Shown: positions 1 to 8,237 of the stretch, piece after piece
Layout of the letters: each line of letters opens with the position of its first letter
Numbering within the stretch: the stretch's first letter is position 1
Assembly: GCF_000600335.2 (NCBI RefSeq)
Contig: NZ_KK088637.1
Coordinates: 18,256-82,255 of the forward strand
Origin: Rubellimicrobium mesophilum DSM 19309
Lineage (GTDB): Bacteria; Pseudomonadota; Alphaproteobacteria; Rhodobacterales; Rhodobacteraceae
Reading direction: 5' to 3'
Length of the DNA: 64,000 bases
Translations under genes and position numbers: made by a program
The notes under the pieces: generated by a model
What the model was told of the DNA's origin: nothing
What the model saw: only the letters and a program-made list of their open reading frames with translations
Database searches by the model: none

Positions 1-94
1 CTGAAGCCGCGTGACCATGGCCACCCCAGCTACACCCGAAATCTCCACCTCATTGACGGACGTGACCCAGCTACGATCCTGACAGGTTAATCGG

Positions 95-1063
95 CTACGC
101 TCGCGTCTCGTCCGCGGCCGGTGCGAAGACAGAAACCGCCCTCGGTAAGACCCGGAACTGAGCGGGCGTTTCCGTCGTGATCTCACCGTCGGTGTTGATC
201 TTCTTGGGACGCGCTGTGCGGATGTCCACCTCACGGCAGCGCATGGTCCGCACCTCCTTCCACAGGCCATGCCGGCCTTTGCGGAAGGCCGGATACACGA
301 GCGCGAGCTTCCAGAGGTGGCCAAACTCCAGACTGTAAAGATTGAGGCAGCTGTCGTCGATCTCAGCGTCCTTCTCGACGGCCATGCCGGCGCCGTAGTA
401 CCGGCCATTGCCGACAGCGATCTGGAGCGTTCGGACCCTATGGACCTCGTCGCCCGCGCGGATCTCGGCCACGAACGGCCGCATCTGCGTGAGGGCACGG
501 AAGGTCGATACGGCATAACCCAGCCTGCCCCACCGCTGCTTCACGTCGTGGGTCAGCTCGCGCGTCATGGCGACGCTGAGCCCCAGGCTGGCCACGTTGA
601 AGAACGGCTTTCCGTTGACCTCGCCCAGATCGATCCGACGGAGTTTGCCCTCGACGATCACCTGAGCGGCGTCGCCGATGTCGAGCGGGATGCCGAGCGT
701 GTGGGCGAGATCGTTCGCGGTCCCCAAAGGGAGGATGCCCAGCGGCAAGCCGGTCTCGATCAAGGCTGGCGCGGCCGAGCTGAGCGTGCCGTCGCCGCCG
801 CCCAGCACGACGAGATCGACCGTGCCCGCCGCTTGGCGGATGGTATCCACCAGATCGCCTGGTCCGTCGGAGGTTGCGCGCTGGAGCTGAAGACCGCCGC
901 GCTCGAGCACCTCGACTGCCGCGTCGCTCATCTCTCGCCCCTGCCGGCTGTTCTCGTTGATCACCAGCAGGGCACGGCGCTGTCCCGCGGCATTGGGTAG
1001 GTCGACTGCAGTGCTATTGCCGCTCATGTCTGGCGCCAATGTCCTGCAACTCTGGCTTCTCAT
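95..1063 (-). CDS. Diacylglycerol-kinase-family lipid kinase (YegS-like)
   Basis: A 322-residue protein with the DAGK catalytic signature GGGDGT at residues 88-93 and the following LGTANDLAHTLGIP segment typical of bacterial YegS/DgkB-type kinases, which phosphorylate a lipid or sphingoid alcohol with ATP. No membrane segment or signal peptide is apparent. It is the last gene of a minus-strand set (CBS protein, App1-like phosphatase, kinase). Its start overlaps the phosphatase gene; an alternative ATG at 1027 would cut the overlap to 14 bases. I kept the upstream ATG because an AAGG precedes it at a workable distance. Pairing a lipid kinase with a phosphatidate-phosphatase-like protein suggests membrane lipid remodelling under stress (inference). 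Family assignment is firm, the substrate unknown. Confidence 0.9.
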   Translation of the reverse strand: MRSQSCRTLAPDMSGNSTAVDLPNAAGQRRALLVINENSRQGREMSDAAVEVLERGGLQLQRATSDGPGDLVDTIRQAAGTVDLVVLGGGDGTLSSAAPALIETGLPLGILPLGTANDLAHTLGIPLDIGDAAQVIVEGKLRRIDLGEVNGKPFFNVASLGLSVAMTRELTHDVKQRWGRLGYAVSTFRALTQMRPFVAEIRAGDEVHRVRTLQIAVGNGRYYGAGMAVEKDAEIDDSCLNLYSLEFGHLWKLALVYPAFRKGRHGLWKEVRTMRCREVDIRTARPKKINTDGEITTETPAQFRVLPRAVSVFAPAADETRA

Positions 1064-2345
1064 CCCCTAAACCTTGCGGATCTGCAGCGCGCGGCTCCTT
1101 TGGTTCCACCACAACACTGGGCGGCGCATCCTCTGGGCCGCTGGCCAACATGTCCTGCAGGTGGCCTCCTTCAACTGCGGCGGCCGTCTGCTCAGGAGTG
1201 CCGCGCTTCACTTCCCGCGTCTCGGTCCGGGCCGCCAGCTCGTCTTGCGCGACCCGCTCGTCCGCCACAGCGCCGACAGTCCCGGGCGCCACAAGGCCGA
1301 CGCCCTCCGCGTGCTCGGCCATCGCGACGCTGTCCGCCGCGAGCACCAGGCTCGAGCCGGCTGTGACCACGGCGGCCGCGAGCTCCTCGATCTGGGCGAT
1401 ACGATGCCGGTCCCGCGAGACGTTGCGGATGTAGACGGCCCGCACGCGGCCGGGATGCTCGTTCACGAGCTGCCGGTAGACCTCGGGGTCGTGCTGGCCG
1501 CTGTCGCCGATCAGCACAAAAGGCAGGTCCTTGTAGAGCTCCAGCATGTTGCGGATGAGCTCCTGCTTGTGATCCACCGCCTTGCGCGGCAGTGGGCTCT
1601 TCCAGGAGACACCCCACTCGCGCAGAAACAGCACCGGGCCCACAGGGATGCCGTGGAGGCGGAAGAACTCCTCGAGCACCTCGTAGATGCCCCAGGGCGC
1701 GCGGGAGACATAGAGCATCGGATTGCTCTCATTACCAGAGTGGCCGGCATGCAGCGCGCGGTAGAGCGCCGCCACGCCCGGAAAGGCCACCCGGCTCTGG
1801 GCGTCGGCCACGAACAGGCGCCAGAGCATCCCGAGCTTGTTGGCCACGCCCGTGAGCATGATGGTGTCGTCGATGTCGCTGATGACCACGAAGCGCGCTG
1901 CGGACGGCGGGATGTAGATCTGGCCCTGCGCCTCGACTGGCGTGGGCCCCTCCAGGACCAGGTCCATCGCGTGCCAGGTGAGGTCGGGAGAGGGAGCCGC
2001 CTCCGGACGGAGGTGAACCCGGAAGTAGCCGTCCGGATCTGTTACGACCTTCACTGTGGTCCCATAGAAGTGAGCCGTGACGGTAGCGCCGGCGACTGAG
2101 TGGCGGCTCAGCCGCCGGCCGACGTCGCGCAGCTCCGACCGGAGACCGTGCTCCCTTGCAGGATCTGCCTGCGACTGTCGGAACACCCGGCCGATCAGGA
2201 ACACCTCGGAGCGGCTGCCGTAGCCGCGGTAAGGCGCGAGAACCACGCCGTGCTCGCCCTGCGCCCGGCGAACGGGCCGGCCAAAAAGGCGCAGGATCCC
2301 GCTGGCGGCCTGAGCCAAGGACCGGCCAGGGTGGTTCAGGCTCAC
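1014..2345 (-). CDS. App1-like phosphatidate phosphatase domain protein
   Basis: A 443-residue protein. Residues about 45-145 form the N-terminal domain common to App1/DUF2183 proteins, and residues about 150-330 the HAD-type phosphatase domain: DIDDT at 157-161, then LYVSRAPWGIYEVLEEFF and VLIGDSGQHDPEVY. The yeast App1 family dephosphorylates phosphatidate; bacterial members are mostly uncharacterised. The last 110 residues are acidic, low-complexity and probably disordered. The start is GTG, preceded by TAGGG, five bases after the CBS gene stop, so the two are probably cotranscribed from the EcfG-type promoter at 2799-2824. The end overlaps the lipid kinase start. Confidence 0.85.
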   Translation of the reverse strand: MSLNHPGRSLAQAASGILRLFGRPVRRAQGEHGVVLAPYRGYGSRSEVFLIGRVFRQSQADPAREHGLRSELRDVGRRLSRHSVAGATVTAHFYGTTVKVVTDPDGYFRVHLRPEAAPSPDLTWHAMDLVLEGPTPVEAQGQIYIPPSAARFVVISDIDDTIMLTGVANKLGMLWRLFVADAQSRVAFPGVAALYRALHAGHSGNESNPMLYVSRAPWGIYEVLEEFFRLHGIPVGPVLFLREWGVSWKSPLPRKAVDHKQELIRNMLELYKDLPFVLIGDSGQHDPEVYRQLVNEHPGRVRAVYIRNVSRDRHRIAQIEELAAAVVTAGSSLVLAADSVAMAEHAEGVGLVAPGTVGAVADERVAQDELAARTETREVKRGTPEQTAAAVEGGHLQDMLASGPEDAPPSVVVEPKEPRAADPQGLGDEKPELQDIGARHERQ

Positions 2346-2350
2346 GATCC

Positions 2351-2767
2351 CTACCGCGTCAGCTTCGACACGCCCTCGAGTGCCTCTTCGGCCGAGAGGT
2401 CCGGTGCCTTGGTCGCGAGGTCACCCAGAGCCACGATGCCGACCAGGCGCTTCTCCCGCGAGAGCACCGGCAGCCGCCGCACTTGGTTGTGGGCGATGTT
2501 GAGGGCCACATCCTCGATGTCGTCGTCCTCGAAGCAGTAGAGGACCCGGTCGGTCATGACGTCGTGGATGTAAGTGTCGCCCGAGAAGCCCTCCGCGAGA
2601 CCTCGCACCACGAGGTCGCGATCGGTGACATAGCCCACCAGGCGATCACCCTCGGCCACGGGCAGCGAGCCGATGTTGTCGTCCCGCATCTGGCGCGCCG
2701 CCTCTCGGAGCGTGCTGTGCGGCGCAAGCAGGCGGACGTCGCGGGTCATGATGTCTCGAACCAGCAT
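2351..2767 (-). CDS. Two-CBS-domain protein
   Basis: A 138-residue protein made of a tandem CBS pair: residues about 3-60 (MTRDV...STLREAARQM...GSLPV) and 65-125 (VMTDRVLYCFEDDDIEDVA...RRLPVL). Such stand-alone CBS proteins bind adenine nucleotides and are often induced in the alphaproteobacterial general stress response. A longer reading frame exists upstream, but I chose ATG 2767 because GTGGAGG lies just before it and the CBS homology begins at once. It is the first gene of the CBS-App1-lipid kinase set. Confidence 0.9.
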   Translation of the reverse strand: MLVRDIMTRDVRLLAPHSTLREAARQMRDDNIGSLPVAEGDRLVGYVTDRDLVVRGLAEGFSGDTYIHDVMTDRVLYCFEDDDIEDVALNIAHNQVRRLPVLSREKRLVGIVALGDLATKAPDLSAEEALEGVSKLTR

Positions 2768-2798
2768 GGCAGGCCTCCACAGGGTTGCTCGAGACAGC

Positions 2799-2824
2799 AA
2801 CGGACCAGCACGCGCGCCCGTTCC
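2799..2824 (-). promoter_or_regulatory. EcfG-type general stress promoter
   Basis: On the minus strand GGAAC is followed after 17 bases by CGTT, a full match to the published alphaproteobacterial EcfG consensus (GGAAC-N16/17-CGTT). The -10 element lies about 30 bases before the CBS gene start, a normal promoter distance. It would drive the CBS-App1-lipid kinase set. Confidence 0.75.
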
Positions 2825-3052
2825 AGAGAGCGCTTGATGGGGCAAGGCGAGACGAATGGCTTGAGCCCAGATAAAGCCTCTGCGCCAATCCAGGCGATTG
2901 AAGCAAGACCTGGGTCGGTCACAGGCACAACCAACGTTGTAGTTCGGAACAGCCCCCAACTCGGCCTCGGCCTTACTCCGCGTCCTCTATTCGCAGACCC
3001 ATAAGGCGCGCCCTTCGTCGGTGAAGCTGCTGTCCTGGCGCATCGTGTTTGC

Positions 3053-3289
3053 TCACGGGCACTGGTCAGGCCCACTGCGCTTCAGGACTAGGTCTCGCTG
3101 AATGACCTGGAAGGTGTTCTCATCGGCCATATGCACGTCCTCCCCAGTGGAAAGGAAACAGTTGCTGCCTCGCATGGTGCGCCATCCCTCCTCGCTTAGC
3201 AGCGGGCTGCGCAGGACCCTGGCGTACACCACAACGGTGTACTGACGACCTGCCTCGTCCACGCATGGTATTCGTCGGACCAGGTGCAT
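3053..3289 (-). CDS. Small conserved-looking hypothetical protein (78 aa)
   Basis: Not recognised as a named family. The 78-residue product has a compact N-terminal half (VRRIPCVDEAGRQYTVVVYA) that reads like a short beta-rich domain and no signal peptide. GAGGAG lies nine bases before the ATG. It is the last of three small minus-strand genes (3964-3674, 3598-3320, this one) spaced by 30-75 bases, which may form an operon. Function unknown. Confidence 0.55.
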   Translation of the reverse strand: MHLVRRIPCVDEAGRQYTVVVYARVLRSPLLSEEGWRTMRGSNCFLSTGEDVHMADENTFQVIQRDLVLKRSGPDQCP

Positions 3290-3319
3290 CGGGCGCGTCT
3301 CCTCAACCTCGCGCCTGGT

Positions 3320-3598
3320 TCATCCCGCCTCTGTCGAGGACGATGACAAACCTGGCGTTGCCAATGGATGCTCTTGCTTCGTTCGCACTGTCCAGCCGTC
3401 CACATTCGGGTCCACCTCGACCGGGATGCCGAACATGGAGTGGGGTGTTGGGACGCTCCACATGTACCAAAGGGCCGCCGTGAGCAGTTGTTCGTGCGCA
3501 CTGGGGCTCAGGACAATGGCCTCGGATACCTTGCCCTCACGCCGGGCTGCGCGGAGCGCCCGAGCAATGGCCTTGGCCTTGGCGAGAGCAGTTGGCAT
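3320..3598 (-). CDS. Small hypothetical protein (92 aa)
   Basis: The product starts with a basic, alanine-rich helix (AKAKAIARALRAARREGKV) and continues with LSPSAHEQLLTAALWYMWSV and FGIPVEVDPNVDGWTV, a normal protein-like composition. No family recognised. Only a weak AGG ribosome site precedes the ATG. It lies between two other small genes on the same strand. Confidence 0.5.
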   Translation of the reverse strand: MPTALAKAKAIARALRAARREGKVSEAIVLSPSAHEQLLTAALWYMWSVPTPHSMFGIPVEVDPNVDGWTVRTKQEHPLATPGLSSSSTEAG

Positions 3599-3673
3599 GG
3601 ACCTACCCTGGGACGTTGAGGCCCCGGGACGGGTAGAACCCGCCCAGGTCAGCGCTCGAGGCTTCTGCGTCTC

Positions 3674-3964
3674 TCATCTTTGCCACCGGCTCCTCGCGAG
3701 CATCGTGTCAACCTGCTCCACGATGTCGCTGAAGCCGGCGATGAGCCCGTCGATCTCCTGGCGGAGCGCCTCAGGCGTGTCCTGGTAGACCGTCATGACA
3801 AGCACCGAGTGGGCCTGTTCCCGAAAGCTCCGGGCCATCTCCAAAAGGTGCTCAAGCCGGGCCTCGTCTGGGGGGCTCCCCACGACCCAGACCGCCATCT
3901 CACTTCGCAGCGCCTCCCGGGCCGTGCGGAGCGTGTCGATCATCTGGGTCAGCGACGGGTCCAT
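3674..3964 (-). CDS. Small helical hypothetical protein (96 aa)
   Basis: From ATG 3964 the frame encodes 96 residues that look all-helical (TQMIDTLRTAREALRSEM; ARLEHLLEMARSFREQ; ALRQEIDGLIAGFSDIVEQV). A longer frame reaches 4051, but the added residues are proline/arginine-rich and unlikely. No family recognised. Upstream on the same strand GGAAC is followed by CGTT after 18 bases, one base outside the usual EcfG spacing, so stress control is only possible. Confidence 0.5.
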   Translation of the reverse strand: MDPSLTQMIDTLRTAREALRSEMAVWVVGSPPDEARLEHLLEMARSFREQAHSVLVMTVYQDTPEALRQEIDGLIAGFSDIVEQVDTMLARSRWQR

Positions 3965-4322
3965 TGGCGGCCCCAGCCTGTGCTGATGCTTGTCAGGGAA
4001 ACGCGGTTCTGGCCGGCGAAGGTTCCGGACAGGTCGCCAGAGAAAAGACATGCCAGAGGCAGGCTGGGGAGTGGCGGTGGGCTCCTCAGGGGCAGTCAGC
4101 CGCCGATCACCCGTCGTGCTGGGGGACGAATGGCGGGACAGGCGCGCGCACCGGTTTAGAGATCCAGCAAAACAGGCTCATTTGCGGCCCAGCTCGGCGG
4201 ACCCCCCTCCGCCGAACCTCAGCTTTAGGCGTACCAAGTGTGTAGGCAGTCAGGCTGGCGCGCTCTATCGCCTCGACAGCATCGATGACCGGTGCGTATC
4301 ACTCGGCCCGGGCAGATCCAAC

Positions 4323-4652
4323 GTGCTCCACGAGGGACGCTGGACAGTCCGGCGCGACGGCAAGACCTACGGCCCATATCCCAGCCGCGAGGCCGCTCTC
4401 ACGAGCGCCATTGGGGCTGCGCACATGTCGGGCCAGAACGACCGCGCCGCGCAGGTCCTCAGCCAAGGCGAGGATGGGGAAACCCAGGTCGAGTGGACTT
4501 ATGGAGTGGATCTCGATCCGCCCCAGGACGCGCCTGGAGGCAGGACCAGGTCTCGATACCCCGCAGGCAATCTCGACTGGCCTGTGATCGAGGGCTGGAG
4601 CGGGCTGGCGTCCACCGCCCTTCTCTGGTCCCGGTCGTGGGCGCCCTTCTGA
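4323..4652 (+). CDS. Small DUF2188-like hypothetical protein, start uncertain
   Basis: The segment RWTVRRDGKTYGPYPSREA resembles the short DUF2188-type fold, in which a single copy reads (K)W.V...G...G.Y.S..EA. It is followed by AHMSGQNDRAAQVLSQGEDG and VEWTYGVDLDPP, after which the frame runs on into a less convincing tail, so the 3' end may be shifted. I propose the GTG at 4323 because the recognisable domain starts directly after it; the ribosome site is poor. Function unknown. Confidence 0.45.
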   Translation: MLHEGRWTVRRDGKTYGPYPSREAALTSAIGAAHMSGQNDRAAQVLSQGEDGETQVEWTYGVDLDPPQDAPGGRTRSRYPAGNLDWPVIEGWSGLASTALLWSRSWAPF

Positions 4653-4809
4653 AGCCGCCGGCCCCACGCCTCTCGGCACGGCTCCGCCGCTCGGGCCTGC
4701 GTTGCGGCTTGTGAGATACGTGCCCGGTCCCGCTCGCAACGGGGCTGGTGAACCCCATATGCAACTGACCCTGGAGTAGTCCTCTGGGGGAACATGAAAG
4801 GCTCCTCAC

Positions 4810-5067
4810 ATGGACGCCGACAAGCTCAGACTCAACGTCATTTTGCTTCAGGACGAACTTGCCCAAGTTCGCGCCGGGTACGCGGCCGACTACGACACGG
4901 CTCGGGCGCGCAACGCCGCAGACAAGGCTCACCGGATTGCCGAGGACGAGAGTCTGAACCGGATCCAGCCCGACAGCGGCGAGCGAGCCCAAGCCAGGTG
5001 GCAGGGCGAGGGTGGCGGGCCCGCCGAAGAGCAGGCCCACCCGCTGGCGTCTATCTACCCGGATTGA
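4810..5067 (+). CDS. Small charged protein, third member of a local paralogous family (85 aa)
   Basis: It begins MDADKLRLNVILLQDELAQV and ends with LNRIQP...ARWQGEGG...ASIYPD. The start resembles the 53-aa proteins at 7668 and 20693 (MDAD...NLAQHELDKARA). The end resembles the 73-aa proteins at 7965 and 20988 (LNKIQPGQSEKAKAGWQGEGG...TIYPKR). It therefore joins both types and supports a common family. The leader just before the ATG also resembles theirs (CTCCTCACATGGACGCC). Highly charged, no signal peptide. Function unknown. Confidence 0.6.
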   Translation: MDADKLRLNVILLQDELAQVRAGYAADYDTARARNAADKAHRIAEDESLNRIQPDSGERAQARWQGEGGGPAEEQAHPLASIYPD

Positions 5068-5195
5068 GCGCGCTCCTGAGTGGTCGCAGGGGAGGGGTGG
5101 CCCGGAGAGCAGGCGCGCCCGTCGGGTACGCCGACTGTGTCAGCACGCAGTGCAAGGCGGACAAGACTGGGCGGTGGGACTGGGCCAGAGGAGAA

Positions 5196-5675
5196 TCAGT
5201 CCGTGCTCCGGGCCAAGCGAAGCCCCGGGAAGCTGGTCGTGTCGACGTCCTCTTGGGTGAGCTCGCAACTGGAGCCCTGGTCCTCACCCGCTGTCACAGG
5301 AGCAAGCTCGCTTGCGTCGAGCTCGCAAAGCTGTGCGGCGATGCCGATGGGAAGCTGTACCGTGCTTGCGCCGTCGGGCATGGTTAGCGTCGCAAAGCCT
5401 TGTCGGGTGATGTCCACCATCTCACCATGCTCGTCCGTCAGACCCACCGACGTGGCCGTGCTCTCGTCGATGGTGCAGACCGGCTCAGTCGCACTGCTGG
5501 CCCTCGAGGCAACCTGTTCGGCCGTGAATCCGCAAAGCGCGCCAACAAAGGACAACGGGAGTTCTACGCTCGTACCTGCAATGGCCACGAACGCCGATTC
5601 CTCGCTGGCTTGCGCAAAGGCCGACGTTGCAAACAGACTCGATGCGGCCGAGGTGGCCAAGAATAGACGTCTCAT
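5196..5675 (-). CDS. Secreted hypothetical protein (159 aa)
   Basis: It starts with a clear signal peptide (MRRLFLATSAASSLFATSA then FAQA), probably cleaved after AQA, so the product is exported. The mature part is acidic with four cysteines spread along it, possibly two disulfides. No family recognised. The ATG at 5675 is preceded by AGGAG at five bases; a GTG two codons earlier is less likely. Confidence 0.6.
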   Translation of the reverse strand: MRRLFLATSAASSLFATSAFAQASEESAFVAIAGTSVELPLSFVGALCGFTAEQVASRASSATEPVCTIDESTATSVGLTDEHGEMVDITRQGFATLTMPDGASTVQLPIGIAAQLCELDASELAPVTAGEDQGSSCELTQEDVDTTSFPGLRLARSTD

Positions 5676-5852
5676 GATCACTCCTATGTCGAACGGTGGG
5701 GGCGCCGGTCCATCCGGTCAGTTTGGCCGACCTGCAGCCCAGCATGACAACGGCCTTTCATGACCGCCCTCTGAGCTGCGCTGCTATATGGAAAGGGGGC
5801 GGGAAGGCTCGGGCGTCTGATCTCTGCTCCTTCTCCGCCAGAACCAACCGAT

Positions 5853-6206
5853 TTACGCCGCGTCGAGGTTCAGTCCCTTCATGCAGGCCTGCGCCAGATC
5901 GCGGTTGGGTTCCTCCGCGCCAGGCACCGTGGCCCAGCCGGCGGCCATGACGGCGTCCCGGCGCTGATAGGTGGTGGCCTCGGTGATGGTGGCCAGCTTG
6001 CTCGCCCTTTCCGGATCGTCCTGCGAGATCTGGAGGCAGATGGGCACCAAGGCCGCGATGACCTCGTCGTGCGCCCGATCGGCCGCCAGCTCCTCGGCCC
6101 CGCCGCCCGTCATCCAGCCTCCCCAGGAGAACCCCAGCACCATCGCCACGACCGCACCGATCCCGGCGCCATAGATCCCTGGTTTGAGCCACTCGGGGGA
6201 TGTCAT
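5853..6206 (-). CDS. Single-pass membrane hypothetical protein (117 aa)
   Basis: Residues about 11-35 form one hydrophobic, glycine-rich membrane segment (GAGIGAVVAMVLGFSWGG). The rest is soluble and helical, with two cysteines (PICLQI and AQACMKGL). The ATG overlaps the stop of the upstream 104-aa gene in an ATGA arrangement, with GGAGGTGAG in front, so the two are probably translationally coupled. Family unknown to me. Confidence 0.65.
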   Translation of the reverse strand: MTSPEWLKPGIYGAGIGAVVAMVLGFSWGGWMTGGGAEELAADRAHDEVIAALVPICLQISQDDPERASKLATITEATTYQRRDAVMAAGWATVPGAEEPNRDLAQACMKGLNLDAA

Positions 6207-6517
6207 GATCTCACCTCCAGCGGAGCTAGCGCCGCTTCGCCTGGTTCTGCTGGGTCGCGTGGAGCGCGGTCGCGAACCAAAGCCGCCTCCAGATCTCGGG
6301 GATCAATCGGGCGCATCTCGGCGGTGCCCCTGCCACCCGCTTGGCTGCCGACCAGGAGATAGGTGCCCGTCCGGCGGTAGGCTTCAAAGCTCCGGCCCTC
6401 GAGGAGCTCCTCATCCATGACGACCTGATAGTCGCCGGCCGGGAGTTCGTCCTCGTAGTCGGCGATGCGGAACGGGTGGACGAAGGTGACAGTCCGTCGT
6501 GTGGTGCGCGGGTCCAT
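6203..6517 (-). CDS. Small hypothetical protein (104 aa), coupled to next gene
   Basis: The N-terminal 60 residues (TVTFVHPFRIADYEDELPAG, then YQVVMDEELLEG and AYRRTGTYLLV) look like a compact conserved domain. I believe similar short proteins are common in stress-gene clusters of alphaproteobacteria, but cannot verify it. The tail is proline/alanine-rich. GGGAGGGG precedes the ATG closely. It overlaps the following membrane protein gene by four bases. Confidence 0.6.
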   Translation of the reverse strand: MDPRTTRRTVTFVHPFRIADYEDELPAGDYQVVMDEELLEGRSFEAYRRTGTYLLVGSQAGGRGTAEMRPIDPRDLEAALVRDRAPRDPAEPGEAALAPLEVRS

Positions 6518-6618
6518 GACCCCTCCCTTGTGAGATTGGATCGCGAGTCAGGATTGCCGCGCAGCCGTTCGGCAACCGGGAACGTCGAGAGGTCCATTCG
6601 GACCGCAGGACGAGCTTG

Positions 6619-6747
6619 TCACTTCTTCTTCGCTGTCCCGTCCGTGTCGGACTGGCCCTTCTGGAAGAGGGCCGGGGCGGCAGGAGCGACCTTCGTCTGC
6701 TTGGGCTTCTTGATTTCCTTGTTCGACCGCTTCTGGCCCTTGGCCAT
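6619..6747 (-). CDS. Very small basic protein MAKGQKRS type (42 aa)
   Basis: A 42-codon frame starts MAKGQKRSNKEIKKPKQTK and ends GTAKKK. The lysine-rich ends and the MAKGQKRSN opening resemble a short protein I have seen annotated in many alphaproteobacteria. The ATG is preceded by AGGAG at about nine bases. The frame is shorter than usual ORF cut-offs and easily missed; a longer frame on the same strand (6548-6817) is its shadow. Function unknown. Confidence 0.6.
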   Translation of the reverse strand: MAKGQKRSNKEIKKPKQTKVAPAAPALFQKGQSDTDGTAKKK

Positions 6748-6849
6748 GGTCTGCACTCCTGAATGACCGACCCTGGCGGCCGGTGGTTGACGTTACGTGC
6801 TCCGGCACGAGCACCATCTCGAGGCGGGCGTTATGCCGGCCTCAGAGGT

Positions 6850-7113
6850 TCAAGCGCGCATCGCGTCCGCTGCGGCGACCGAGGGGCTCACGCGCCGCAC
6901 CTCGACGTATGCCGTCGCCACCCCGAGCTGCCCGCCTTCCTTGCTGATCGCAATCTGGAAGCCGCGCCCGACTACCTCGTAGACCACGTCGTCGTAATCC
7001 GCGTAATCGAGGACGATCCGATCGCCGACGATCGGCATGACCTCCATCTCCAGCTCCTCGAGGCCCCCATCCCGGGGACCAGTTCCCGGATGAACGAAGC
7101 GGACCAGGGGCAT
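6850..7113 (-). CDS. Small beta-rich hypothetical protein (87 aa)
   Basis: From ATG 7113 the product reads MPLVRFVHPGTG, then MEVMPIVGDRIVLD, DDVVYEVVGRGFQIA and ATAYVEVRRV: alternating hydrophobic strands like a small beta-barrel domain. GAGG lies five bases before the ATG. The longer frame to 7401 is rejected because its extra part is low-complexity and overlaps the well-started gene at 7312. Seven bases separate the two genes, suggesting cotranscription. Confidence 0.55.
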   Translation of the reverse strand: MPLVRFVHPGTGPRDGGLEELEMEVMPIVGDRIVLDYADYDDVVYEVVGRGFQIAISKEGGQLGVATAYVEVRRVSPSVAAADAMRA

Positions 7114-7120
7114 GACCGCC

Positions 7121-7312
7121 TCAGCTCGGAACGAGGGAGAGCAGGACGATGCCGTCGGGCGACGGGTCGGGTGTGTGCTGGAGACGGGGCGCCCCGTTCG
7201 TGTTGTCGTTGACCACGGCCTTCCGGACCCTCTCGGAGGGCTGGCGCCGTCGCGCGTTCTCGTCATCCAGATCAGAAGGCTCGATGTCGGGAGGCGTCGT
7301 GTCGGTCCCCAT
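7121..7312 (-). CDS. Very small acidic/polar hypothetical protein (63 aa)
   Basis: The frame starts MGTDTTPPDIEPSDLDDENA and has GGAGG seven bases before the ATG, which is the main support. The product is hydrophilic and probably disordered in its first half. It ends just before the 87-aa gene. No family recognised. Confidence 0.45.
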   Translation of the reverse strand: MGTDTTPPDIEPSDLDDENARRRQPSERVRKAVVNDNTNGAPRLQHTPDPSPDGIVLLSLVPS

Positions 7313-7450
7313 GCGGGGTCCTCCATCATCCCCGGAGGGACTACCTCGGGGTATCTGGCATGTAATGGCTCCAAGGGTGGAAAACGAGGCCTCAGCGGCA
7401 ACTATCGCGCAAGTGGGGACTCAGGCTGGATAGTTTGTTAGCATCAGAGG

Positions 7451-7543
7451 GGCGTTGATGATGTGACCGCTCCCCTCTGTGGATCGTCGCAGACCCACCC
7501 TGGCACATCGATGCCGTCGGAGGGCGGTCACATCATCAACGCC
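7451..7543. repeat. Solo element with perfect 20-bp inverted ends (MITE-like)
   Basis: GGCGTTGATGATGTGACCGC at 7451-7470 is repeated exactly in reverse complement at 7524-7543, separated by 53 bases. The 93-bp unit encodes nothing evident and no matching transposase is in the window. Perfect, long terminal repeats are more typical of a miniature insertion element than of a terminator, and no T-run follows. It lies about 12 bases outside the left edge of duplicated block A. No clear target duplication was found. Confidence 0.6.
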
Positions 7544-7667
7544 ATGAGAGCCCGAAACCTGATCAGGCGCTGGTGTTGAGCGTCTTGCTCTCGTAATGGG
7601 CCCGTCTCATCCCCATGTATGTCATGCCCACGAGGTATTCCTTCGCGGGATCATGGAGGCTCCTGAC

Positions 7668-7829
7668 ATGGACGCCGACACCGCCAAGCCCAGCATCAAC
7701 CTCGCTCAGCACGAACTCGACAAAGCCCGCGCGGACTGGTCAGCGGAGAAGGTCCGCAGAGCCCAGCGCGATGGTGAAGTGAACTGGGCCTATCCCGGTG
7801 ACAAGCACCCTCCCGATCCGGCCCGTTAA
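7668..7829 (+). CDS. Small charged protein, 53-aa paralog (copy A)
   Basis: It encodes MDADTAKPSINLAQHELDKA followed by ADWSAEKVRRAQRDGEVNW and a short proline-rich tail. It differs from the copy at 20693 by only a few residues. GGAGG lies eight bases before the ATG. The frame stays open upstream, and an ATG inside that ribosome site (7653) is possible but less likely. Probably one amphipathic helix; no membrane or export signal. Function unknown. Confidence 0.65.
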   Translation: MDADTAKPSINLAQHELDKARADWSAEKVRRAQRDGEVNWAYPGDKHPPDPAR

Positions 7830-7964
7830 GAGCTGGCCGTAACCAAGGGCGCTTACGTGTTGCCTACTTTCTGGGCCGGCCCGATGAGCGCGCAGGCCCA
7901 GCTCTCTGGCCCGCCTCGGCTGTTCCCACGATGCATCCTTTGACGGATCATGGAGACTCCTCTC

Positions 7965-8186
7965 ATGGACGACGCCACCCCTAAGCCCAGCATCCATATC
8001 ACTCTGAACGAAGCCACCATGGCTCAGGTGCGCCGGTCTGCCGAGATGGATCGACGGATCACGGAGAACGATGCTCTGAACAAGATCCAGCCCGGCCAGA
8101 GTGAGAAGGCCAAGGCGGGGTGGCAGGGAGAGGGAGGCAGCACAGCGGCAGACACGCCCCTGCCGACCATCTATCCAAAGCGCTAA
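7965..8186 (+). CDS. Small charged protein, 73-aa paralog (copy A)
   Basis: It encodes MDDATPKPSIHITLNEATMA, then QVRRSAEMDRRITENDALNK and a glycine/serine tail ending PTIYPKR. It is paralogous to the gene at 20988 and, at its C-terminus, to the gene at 4810. GGAG precedes the ATG by eight bases. The N-terminal PSI(N/H) block recurs in the neighbouring 53-aa protein, so the two may be distant relatives. No known domain recognised. Confidence 0.65.
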   Translation: MDDATPKPSIHITLNEATMAQVRRSAEMDRRITENDALNKIQPGQSEKAKAGWQGEGGSTAADTPLPTIYPKR

Positions 8187-8237
8187 GTCGGCTGTCGACG
8201 CCTTCGAAGATTGGTCACTCCTGAACGGGAGGAACGT

